Source: Streptomyces klenkii (lineage in GTDB: Bacteria; Actinomycetota; Actinomycetes; Streptomycetales; Streptomycetaceae). Taken from it: 64,000 nt of DNA. Shown here piece after piece: positions 57,568 through 64,000 of the stretch. Below the pieces are notes generated by a model. It worked only from the letters and a program-made list of their open reading frames with translations, ran no database searches and had not been told where the DNA came from. Within the stretch, counting starts at the first letter, position 1, and each line of letters begins with the position of its first letter. Location: contig NZ_RBAM01000003.1 of NCBI RefSeq assembly GCF_003626645.1, forward strand, positions 653,143-717,142. Reading direction: 5' to 3'. The translations under genes and the position numbers were made by a program.

Positions 57568-58206
57568 TCAGCGGCGGGGCGCCGCCGAGGCCACCGGAGG
57601 CTCGGAATCCGCTGATACGGAGGGCAGCGGGCCGGGCCGGGCGCCCGCCGGGGCGTCCACGCCCGTGGTCGCGGGTGGGGGATCGCCGCTCGGCCGGTTG
57701 CCCGAGGAGGCGCTGCGGTAGACGGCGGCGAAGGCGAGGGCCACCACGCCTATGCCCATCACCACCGCGAGCACCCAGGCCACCGGACGGTGCCAGCGGG
57801 CGTGGCCCCGGTAGGGCCGCCGGGGGCCGCCGTGGCGGCCGTAGGGCCCGTAGGCGTCGTCCGGGTCCAGATCGTGGGTGAGGGCGGGCCAGGCGCCCGC
57901 ACGGCCCGGGTGGTACCCGGGCAGGGCGCCGCCGAAGCCGTCCTCGTAGGCGTCGGGATCATCGTCGGCGGGGCCGCCGCCGGACCGGGAGCGCGGCGAC
58001 GCGGACTGTGACGTCTCGCTTTCGGCGCGTGCCCGGCCCGCGGCGAGCATCCGCTCGACCGCTGAGGGCTCGTGGATCCTCGCGGACCGCACGAACTCCT
58101 CGTCGAAGACCACGGAGGCGAAGGGGTCGTCCCGATCGTCCCCGCTGCGGTAGCTGTCGGGCTCCTCGCCGTCCGGGAACGGCTGGCCCCCCACGTCGTC
58201 CGGCAC
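57568..58206 (-). CDS. Membrane protein with the same SVVFDE-FVR N-terminal motif
   Basis: 212 residues from ATG 58206. The cytoplasmic part has DPFASVVFDEEFVRSARIHE and SAVERM, matching the neighbour at 56369-57412, then a long Gly/Pro/Tyr/Asp-rich linker. One membrane helix (about 148-168, VLAVVMGIGVVALAFAAVY) and a ~45-residue Pro/Ser/Ala external tail follow. No enzyme domain. It lies just behind proA on the same strand. Function unknown. Confidence 0.75.
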   Translation of the reverse strand: MPDDVGGQPFPDGEEPDSYRSGDDRDDPFASVVFDEEFVRSARIHEPSAVERMLAAGRARAESETSQSASPRSRSGGGPADDDPDAYEDGFGGALPGYHPGRAGAWPALTHDLDPDDAYGPYGRHGGPRRPYRGHARWHRPVAWVLAVVMGIGVVALAFAAVYRSASSGNRPSGDPPPATTGVDAPAGARPGPLPSVSADSEPPVASAAPRR

Positions 58207-58266
58207 CCGTCCAGCGTAGCCCCGGAGCCGGTCAATCCGCTCAGCCCGCAGGGGAATTCGGCTCGC

Positions 58267-59586
58267 TCAGCTCGCCGGGAGGCCGTTGCCGCGCACGTGG
58301 CCGTCGCCCGTGACGATGTACTTCGTCGACGTCAGCTCGGGCAGGCCCATCGGGCCGCGCGCGTGCAGCTTCTGCGTGGAGATGCCGATCTCGGCGCCGA
58401 AGCCGAACTGGCTGCCGTCCGTGAACCGCGTCGAGGCGTTGACCGCGACGGTCGTCGAGTCCACGAGCTGGGTGAAGCGGCGGGCGGCGGCCTGCGAGGT
58501 GGTCACGATGGCCTCGGTGTGGCCGGAGGACCACAGCCGGATGTGGCGGACGGCGGCGTCCAGGTCCTCCACGACGGCCGCGGCGATGTCGTACGAGAGG
58601 TACTCGGTCTCCCAGTCCTCGACGGTCGCCGGCACGACCGTGGCCGGGCTGCCCTCGGCCAGCGCGAGGACGCGCTCGCAGCCGTGCACCGTCACGCCGG
58701 CCTTCGCCAGGGCGGCGAGCGCCTTCGGCAGGAACTCCGCGGCGATGTCCTGGTGCACGAGCAGCGTCTCGGCGGCGTTGCACACGCTCACGCGCTGCGC
58801 CTTGGAGTTGACGAGGATGTCCACCGCCATGTCCAGGTCGGCCTGCGCGTCGACGTACACGTGGCAGTTGCCGGTGCCCGTCTCGATGACCGGGACCGTC
58901 GACTCCTCCACGACCGTACGGATCAGGGAGGCGCCGCCGCGCGGGATCAGCACGTCGACCATGCCGCGGGCGCGCATCAGCTCGCGCACCGACTCGCGGC
59001 TCTCGCCCGGCACCAGCTGCACGGCGTCCGCCGGCAGGCCGGCCCCGCCCACGGCGTCGCGGATGACGCGCACGAGCGCGGTGTTGGAGGCGTACGCGGA
59101 GGACGAGCCGCGCAGCAGGACCGCGTTGCCGGACTTCAGGCACAGCGCGGCCGCGTCGACCGTCACGTTGGGCCGGGCCTCGTAGATGATCCCGACGACG
59201 CCGAGCGGCACGCGGACCTGCCGCAGGTCGATGCCGTTGGGAAGGGTGGAGCCGCGGACGACCTCGCCGACGGGGTCGGGCAGGGCCACCACGTCGCGGA
59301 CGTCCTTGGCGATGGCCCGCACCCGCTCCGGGGTGAGGGTCAGGCGGTCGACGACGCTCTCGCTCGTCCCGGAGGCGCGGGCCTTGGCGACGTCCTCGGC
59401 GTTGGCCTCGACGATCTCCTTCGTCCGCACCTCCAGGGCGTCGGCGACGGCCAGCAGCGCCTCGTCCTTCACCGAGCGCGGCAGTGGCGCGAGCTCCGCG
59501 GCGGCGGCACGGGCGCGGTAGGCGGCGCGCAGCACGGGCGACTGCGGCATCGGGTCGGCGAGGGGGGAGGGGAAAACGCTGCTCAT
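58267..59586 (-). CDS. proA: Gamma-glutamyl phosphate reductase
   Basis: 439 residues from ATG 59586; another in-frame ATG 12 codons on is possible. It reduces gamma-glutamyl phosphate to the semialdehyde, second step of proline synthesis. The aldehyde-dehydrogenase-type fold has the catalytic Cys in [11 protein letters not shown], the ProA signature around [21 protein letters not shown], and the GRPNVTVD-type cofactor loop ([14 protein letters not shown]). proB lies 757 bases upstream on the same strand, with one small gene between. Confidence 0.95.
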   Translation of the reverse strand: MSSVFPSPLADPMPQSPVLRAAYRARAAAAELAPLPRSVKDEALLAVADALEVRTKEIVEANAEDVAKARASGTSESVVDRLTLTPERVRAIAKDVRDVVALPDPVGEVVRGSTLPNGIDLRQVRVPLGVVGIIYEARPNVTVDAAALCLKSGNAVLLRGSSSAYASNTALVRVIRDAVGGAGLPADAVQLVPGESRESVRELMRARGMVDVLIPRGGASLIRTVVEESTVPVIETGTGNCHVYVDAQADLDMAVDILVNSKAQRVSVCNAAETLLVHQDIAAEFLPKALAALAKAGVTVHGCERVLALAEGSPATVVPATVEDWETEYLSYDIAAAVVEDLDAAVRHIRLWSSGHTEAIVTTSQAAARRFTQLVDSTTVAVNASTRFTDGSQFGFGAEIGISTQKLHARGPMGLPELTSTKYIVTGDGHVRGNGLPAS

Positions 59587-59652
59587 GCGGCGAAGCCTAC
59601 GGCGTACGGGGCGGATCTTCACCGGGGATCCGCCCAGCGGACAGGCTTCCGG

Positions 59653-60000
59653 TCAGAACGGATGCACCCCGACCGGCGTCGCCGGCAGGGGGCCGTAGCC
59701 CTCGGCGATGCGCTGGTGGTACGTCTCCCGGTCGATGACCTCCAGGCCGACGATCTCCCACGGGGGCAGCCGGGCCGTCGAGCGGTGCTCGCCCCACAGC
59801 CGCAGCGCGACCGCCGCGGCGTCGTGCAGGTCGCGCGCCTCCTCCCAGTACCGGATCTCGGCGTGGTCGCGCGCGTAGCGGCTGGTCAGCAGGAAGGGGT
59901 GGTCGTGGGCGAGCTGTTCGAGCGCGCGGCGCACCTCCGCGAGCGGCGCCTCCGCGCCCGAGACGCTGAGCGTGATGTGCCACAGCCGGGACACTTCCAC
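59653..60000 (-). CDS. Conserved hypothetical protein between proA and proB
   Basis: 115 residues from GTG 60000 (or GTG 59994), preceded by GGGGGCGA. A compact alpha/beta protein: WHITLSVSGAEAPLAEVRRAL, a HDHPFLLTSRYARDHAEIRYW segment and a PPWEIVGLEVIDRETYHQR end. No signal peptide. I recognise no named domain, but the sequence looks conserved and may be ferredoxin-like in fold. The reading frame extends upstream without stop, but that part is Arg/Pro-rich and unlike protein. Confidence 0.7.
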   Translation of the reverse strand: MEVSRLWHITLSVSGAEAPLAEVRRALEQLAHDHPFLLTSRYARDHAEIRYWEEARDLHDAAAVALRLWGEHRSTARLPPWEIVGLEVIDRETYHQRIAEGYGPLPATPVGVHPF

Positions 60001-60342
60001 GGCTTCGCCCCCGCCCGCGACGCTCGTCAGTGCGCGCGGCTCCCCCACGACCCCGCGGCCCTGGGCGGAGGAGCCCGCAGCCGTGGCTGGGGGCGTGCCT
60101 CCAGCGCGGGGCAGCGCCCCTGGGCGCCCTCGTCTCACCGGCGGCCTCCTTGCTCGCTGCTCCGCGTGCGTACGGCGGAGCGGTGGTGCTGGTCGTCGCT
60201 CTCGCATCAAAGTTGACCAGTCTGCGGGCGGTCGCGTGGGGTTTTTGCAGAAAGGCCCCATGGAAAGGCTGGACTTACCGCACTGTTCGGCCGCGCCGTG
60301 GCGCCGGATCCGTCACCGCTGTGTCGCCGTGGGTGACGCCCG
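60001..60342. other. Gap between proB and the small gene; repetitive GC-rich sequence
   Basis: 342 bases without a clear gene. It includes CAGCCGTGGCTGG (a short stem) and other GC-rich segments of a kind that recurs between Streptomyces genes, as I recall, plus an AT-richer patch near 60205-60260 that could hold the promoter for 59653-60000. Confidence 0.45.
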
Positions 60343-61485
60343 TCAGCGGCGCAGCACGACCAGGTCGTCGCGGTGGACGACCTCGCGCTCGTACTCCGGC
60401 CCGAGCTCGCGGGCCAGGTCGCGGGTGGAGCGGCCGAGCAGCTGCGGGATCTCGCCCGCGTCGAAGGCCACGAGCCCGCGCGCCACGGCCCGGCCCTCGG
60501 TGTCGCGCAGCTCGACGGGGTCGCCCGCGCTGAATTCGCCCTCGACCCCGGCGATGCCGGCCGGCAGCAGCGAGCCCGTGCCGTCGACCACGGCCCGCAC
60601 GGCACCGTCGTCGAGGGTCAGCGCGCCGCGGGGCGTGGAGGCGTGCGCGAGCCACAGCAGGCGGTCGGCGGAGCGGCGCCCGGTGCGGTGGAAGAAGGTG
60701 CCGGTGGGGCGGCCGGCGAGGGCGTCCGCCGCCTGGCTGGCGGAGGTGAGGACGACCGGGATGCCGGCGGCGGCCGCGATGCCCGCGGCGTCGACCTTGG
60801 TGACCATGCCGCCCGTGCCGACGCCGGCCTTGCCCGCGCTGCCGATCGAGATGCCCTCCAGGTCCCCCGGCCCGGTGACCTCGTCGATCCGCGAGGTGCC
60901 CGGCGTGGACGGGTCGCCGTCGTAGAGGCCGTCCACGTCGGAGAGGAGCACCAGCAGGTCCGCCCGTACGAGGTGGGCCACGAGGGCGGCCAGCCGGTCG
61001 TTGTCGCCGAAGCGGATCTCGTCCGTGGCCACCGTGTCGTTCTCGTTGACGACCGGGACCGCGCCCATGGCCAGCAGCTGGTCCAGCGTCCGGCGGGCGT
61101 TGCGGTAGTGCGCGCGGCGGCTGGTGTCGTCCGTGGTGAGCAGCACCTGGCCCACGCGCCGTCCGTAACGGGCGAACGACGCGGTGTAGCGGGCCACGAG
61201 GAGGCCCTGGCCGACGCTGGCGGCGGCCTGCTGGCGGGCCAGGTCGCGCGGGCGCCGGTCGAGGCCCAGCGGGGCCAGCCCGGCCGCGATGGCGCCGGAG
61301 GAGACCAGCACGATCTCCTTCTCGCCGCCGGCCTTGGCGAGCGTGTCGACGAGCGCGTCAACGCGGTCGGCGTCCAGCCCCCCGCCCGCGGTGGTGAGCG
61401 AGGAGGACCCCACCTTGACCACGATCCTGCGCGCGGCCGCCACCGCCGCCGCACGGACCCCTTGCTGCTCCCCTGCCCCAGTCAC
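60343..61485 (-). CDS. proB: Glutamate 5-kinase
   Basis: 380 residues from GTG 61485, with TGAGGT eight bases upstream; GTG 61494 is also in frame. It phosphorylates glutamate at the start of proline synthesis. The amino-acid-kinase fold shows VVKVGSSSLTT, VLVSSGAIAAGL, VPVVNENDTVATDEIRFGDN and the GTGGMVTKV loop. A C-terminal PUA domain (~285-380) is present, as in most long ProB enzymes, where it affects feedback by proline. Confidence 0.95.
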   Translation of the reverse strand: MTGAGEQQGVRAAAVAAARRIVVKVGSSSLTTAGGGLDADRVDALVDTLAKAGGEKEIVLVSSGAIAAGLAPLGLDRRPRDLARQQAAASVGQGLLVARYTASFARYGRRVGQVLLTTDDTSRRAHYRNARRTLDQLLAMGAVPVVNENDTVATDEIRFGDNDRLAALVAHLVRADLLVLLSDVDGLYDGDPSTPGTSRIDEVTGPGDLEGISIGSAGKAGVGTGGMVTKVDAAGIAAAAGIPVVLTSASQAADALAGRPTGTFFHRTGRRSADRLLWLAHASTPRGALTLDDGAVRAVVDGTGSLLPAGIAGVEGEFSAGDPVELRDTEGRAVARGLVAFDAGEIPQLLGRSTRDLARELGPEYEREVVHRDDLVVLRR

Positions 61486-61716
61486 TGCACACACCTCAGG
61501 TGATTCGACGGTCGCCCGCCTCTGCCGGGCTGCCTCAGGCCCGCAAATCTACCGCCTGAGATTGTGGTCGTTCGGCCCTGTTTTGCGATGATTGCCGTCA
61601 CGGAAGATTGCTCCTGGACCAGCCCGCGTCATACGGTCGGTAGTCGACCGTTGCCCAGGCACGGTCCCCCCACCCCCATCAGTCCCCCTCTCGTCCGCCT
61701 GCCAGGAGCCCTCCCA

Positions 61717-63753
61717 GTGCCTTCTGCCGGAACAGCCTCCCGACGCGCCGTCCAGGCCGCGGCGCTGCTCGCGATGCTGGTGTTCTTCGCCACGCAGCTC
61801 GTCGGCGCGCTGCTGCCCAACGTGCCGCTGCTGATCGCCGCCTCCGCGGCGGGGCTCGCCCTCGATCTCTACCTCCAGCACCGTGACCCCGGTCTCGTCG
61901 CCGTCCTCGGCAAGGTCCGCTTCGACGTCATGGTCCGGCAGCTGCTGCGCGACATGCTCGTCCTGCTCGGGCTGCTGCGCATCCAGGGCGACGGCTCGCT
62001 GCGCGGGTACGCCCCCCTCTTCGTGGGGCTCGTGCTCTTCTACGCCGCGCACCTCGCCTGCCAGGCCACCGCGATCCTGGTCCGGCGCAGCCGCACGCTG
62101 CCCTTCGTGACCCGCAACATCGACACCTCCGGCCTGCGCCTGACCGCCGCCCCGCCGCGCCTGCTGGCCCGCCAGCACGGCCGCCGGCTGCTGCGCTTCG
62201 CGATCCCGGCCACCGGGGGCATGCTGGTCACCGCCGGCACGGAGAAGCCCCTGTGGGGCATGCTCGGCATCGCCGTGGCCCTCCTGCTGGCCGCGGGCGG
62301 CACCGTCCACCTGGCTGGCTGGCTGCGGCCCAAGAAGCGCATCGCGGACGAGCAGCGCGCCCTGGAGTGGCTCGACCGCTGGCTGGCCGACTACCAGCCG
62401 ACCACGGGCATGTACTTCTCCGGCGGCACCACCTCGGCCTACCAGGCCAACATGTGGCTCTCCACGCTCGCCGCGCTCGACGGCAACCCCGTGATCGTGC
62501 TCCGCGAGCGCTTCATGGTGCAGAAGATCGAGGCCACCGACGTGCCGGTCATCTGCATCCCCAAGGTCGTCCACCTGATGGCCCTGGAGAAGTCCTCGCT
62601 GAAGATGATGATCCACCCGGCGAACTCCGGTAAGACCTCGCAGGTCCTGCGGATGCCGTCGATCAAGCACGCCTTCATCAACCACGGCGAGAGCGACAAG
62701 CTCTCCAGCTGCAACCCGTACTCCAAGGCGTACGACGAGATCTGGGTCGCCGGCCCCGCCGCCCGCGAGCGCTACCAGCTCGCCGACATCGGCGTCGACG
62801 ACCGCGACGTGGTCGAGGTCGGCCGGCCGCAGCTGGCCCCGATCCGCCCGTACGCGGGCGCGCCGTCGCGCGAGTTCACCACCGTCCTGTACGCCCCGAC
62901 GTGGGAGGGCTGGGACGGCAACCCCGGCAACACCTCGGTGATGCTCGCCGGCGAGAACGTCGTCCGCGCGCTCCTCGCCGACCCCAAGGTCCGCCTGCTC
63001 TACAAGCCGCACCCGATGACCGGCTCCGTCGACCCGCGCGCGGGCCGCGCCAACGAGCGCATCCAGGCCATGATCCGCGAGGCCGCCGCGGCCCGCACCG
63101 GCGCCCGCCCGGGCCCGGAGGCGGCCGCCGAGCTGGAGCGCCGCACGGCCGAGCTGGACCGCCTGACGACGAGCACGTTCCGCGACAGCGCGGACGAGAT
63201 CGAGCGGATGATGCTCCAGGGCACGCCCGAGGCGGGCCGCGCCGCGACCGTCGAGGCCGCCACCGCCGCCTGGGAAGCCGCCTACTGGGCCTCCCTGCCG
63301 GACTGGGAGCACCAGATCATCACCACCGCCCGCCCGGCGCTCTTCAGCTGCTTCAACGAGGCGGACGTGCTGATCAGCGACGTGTCGAGCGTCGTCTCGG
63401 ACTACCTGATCAGCGAGAAGCCGTACGCCGTCGCCAACACCAGCGGCATGACCGAGGAGGAGTTCCGCACGAACTTCCCGACGGTCAGCGCGGCGACGAT
63501 CCTCACGCCGGAGGCCGGCGAGGTCGCCGGGCTGCTCGCGGCCGTCCGCGACCCCCGCCTGGACGGCCTCGCCGAGGCCCGCGCGGAGCTCAAGGTCCAG
63601 CTGCTCGGCCCGTCCGACCCGCCGTCGCTGGTCCGCTTCAACGCGGCGGCGCTGGCGCTCGCCGCCGAGGCCGACGCCCGGCGCGCCCGCATGGAGGCTC
63701 GCGCCTCCGAAATCCCGACCCAGCGCGAGGCGGACACGGCTGCCGCCGTCTGA
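61717..63753 (+). CDS. CDP-glycerol glycerophosphotransferase-like (TagB/TagF family) protein
   Basis: 678 residues from GTG 61717, with AGGAG ten bases upstream. Residues ~1-220 contain several hydrophobic segments. About 260-600 is the Glyphos_transf/TagB-type GT-B region: FINHGESDKLSSCNPYSKAYD with the catalytic His, VLYAPTWEGWDGN, LLYKPHPMTGS, and DVLISDVSSVVSDYLISEKPYAV. It transfers glycerol phosphate or a similar unit in teichoic-acid-type polymer synthesis at the membrane. The C terminus is helical and charged. It diverges from proB, a position where wall-polymer genes sit in other Streptomyces. Confidence 0.88.
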   Translation: MPSAGTASRRAVQAAALLAMLVFFATQLVGALLPNVPLLIAASAAGLALDLYLQHRDPGLVAVLGKVRFDVMVRQLLRDMLVLLGLLRIQGDGSLRGYAPLFVGLVLFYAAHLACQATAILVRRSRTLPFVTRNIDTSGLRLTAAPPRLLARQHGRRLLRFAIPATGGMLVTAGTEKPLWGMLGIAVALLLAAGGTVHLAGWLRPKKRIADEQRALEWLDRWLADYQPTTGMYFSGGTTSAYQANMWLSTLAALDGNPVIVLRERFMVQKIEATDVPVICIPKVVHLMALEKSSLKMMIHPANSGKTSQVLRMPSIKHAFINHGESDKLSSCNPYSKAYDEIWVAGPAARERYQLADIGVDDRDVVEVGRPQLAPIRPYAGAPSREFTTVLYAPTWEGWDGNPGNTSVMLAGENVVRALLADPKVRLLYKPHPMTGSVDPRAGRANERIQAMIREAAAARTGARPGPEAAAELERRTAELDRLTTSTFRDSADEIERMMLQGTPEAGRAATVEAATAAWEAAYWASLPDWEHQIITTARPALFSCFNEADVLISDVSSVVSDYLISEKPYAVANTSGMTEEEFRTNFPTVSAATILTPEAGEVAGLLAAVRDPRLDGLAEARAELKVQLLGPSDPPSLVRFNAAALALAAEADARRARMEARASEIPTQREADTAAAV

Positions 63754-63763
63754 GCGGACGTGA

Positions 63764-63795
63764 GTTCCCTGCGCCCCGTAAGGGGCGCGGGGAAC
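63764..63795 (+). terminator. Terminator after the glycerophosphotransferase-like gene
   Basis: GTTCCCTGCGCCCC-GTAA-GGGGCGCGGGGAAC is a 14-bp stem with one G·U pair and a 4-base loop. The bases after it (TGCGCGACCAGCCAC, CCCGCAGCCG) follow a widely repeated Streptomyces intergenic pattern, as I recall it. Confidence 0.85.
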
Positions 63796-63878
63796 TGCGC
63801 GACCAGCCACGGACGGCCCGCAGCCGACGCAGCACCTGGCCTCCGGCCATACGTAAGGCCCCCAGGAGGGAAAGGCGA

Positions 63879-64000
63879 ATTCGAGGGGTCGTAGCAACAC
63901 AGTGATCAACTGGCTGTGGCCAGAAGCTTAGCGAGACGCTCGGCTGGGGTTTCCCAGCCGAGCGTTTTGCGTGGGCGGCTGTTGAGCTCGGCCGCGACGG
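63879..64000 (-). mobile_element. IS30-family insertion sequence, right part only
   Basis: The window edge carries the end of an IS30-type transposase plus the adjoining non-coding end with the terminal-repeat-like ATTCGAGGGGTCGTAGCAAC. The exact boundary and the other end lie beyond what can be judged here. Confidence 0.7.
63906..64000 (-). CDS. IS30-family transposase, C-terminal fragment (continues past window)
   Basis: 31 codons are visible before TGA 63906-63908. AAELNSRPRKTLGWETPAER is the very typical C-terminal end of IS30 transposases (DDE type), followed by LAKLLATAS. The catalytic part lies outside the window, so intactness cannot be judged. Confidence 0.88.
   Translation of the reverse strand, partial: VAAELNSRPRKTLGWETPAERLAKLLATAS

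Noticed and set aside
59653..60261. N-terminal extension of the small gene between proA and proB
   Set aside because: The upstream part is Arg/Pro-rich and overlaps intergenic-type sequence; GTG 60000 begins the conserved-looking part.

Overview
The window is chromosomal DNA of a Streptomyces-type actinomycete. GC is very high, codon third positions are strongly GC-biased, and GTG and TTG starts are frequent. Streptomyces-typical families are present: HrcA with a CIRCE operator, WhiJ-like XRE regulator plus DUF397 partner, DUF3097, S53 sedolisin, LuxR-type regulator and small conserved membrane proteins. The gene order (dnaJ2-hrcA, hemW, lepA, rpsT, holA, comEA-comEC, leuS, rsfS, nadD, proA-proB, teichoic-acid-type transferase) is a core chromosomal arrangement of the genus as I recall it; no database search was run.

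Layout. 1-5.9 kb holds housekeeping and envelope genes: an acid phosphatase fragment, RNase Z, a HIT hydrolase, a TPR/AAA ATPase pair, a lipoprotein and a secreted ricin-type lectin. 6.0-12.9 kb is a polymorphic-toxin island read on the minus strand. A WXG100-like partner overlaps a 1437-aa Rhs toxin (GTGA), which overlaps a small presumed immunity gene (ATGA). Behind these lie an unknown small gene and a barstar-domain gene broken by one in-frame TAG. DNA of the toxin tip and immunity genes is visibly less GC-rich than the Rhs core. 13-17.6 kb is accessory: a secreted DUF333-like protein, a 271-bp near-palindromic repeat element, and a WhiJ-type cluster with a degenerate GHKL protein, two small Cys-pair proteins, an XRE regulator and DUF397.

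17.6-31.7 kb is mostly core: LuxR regulator, rsmE, nitronate monooxygenase, dnaJ/hrcA with CIRCE, an MBL-fold protein, DUF3097, hemW, an acyl-CoA ligase, lepA, rpsT and holA. A TnpB-only IS200/IS605-type element sits at 32.0-33.2 kb, directly behind a small conserved gene whose stop codon it may supply. 33.5-42.8 kb carries arylamine N-acetyltransferase, comEC-comEA, degV, a coiled-coil membrane protein and leuS. leuS is preceded by a previously unlisted 12-residue leader peptide with three consecutive Leu codons and an intrinsic terminator, i.e. a leucine attenuator. 43-50.8 kb has a secreted S53 protease, a NuoF-ferredoxin fusion, two identical tRNA-Ala(GGC) genes and, between them, a GT87 mannosyltransferase and a multicopper oxidase.

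50.9-63.8 kb is a minus-strand core block (nadD - LytR/CpsA/Psr-like protein - rsfS - histidine phosphatase, the last probably starting at CTG), then small membrane proteins, an M48 protease, two related membrane proteins, proA, proB and a divergent CDP-glycerol glycerophosphotransferase-like gene. The window ends inside an IS30-family transposase.

Most noteworthy are the toxin/immunity island with its barstar nonsense mutation, the leuS attenuator, the 271-bp inverted-repeat element, the TnpB element with its second hairpin of the same design, and the CTG-start phosphatase.
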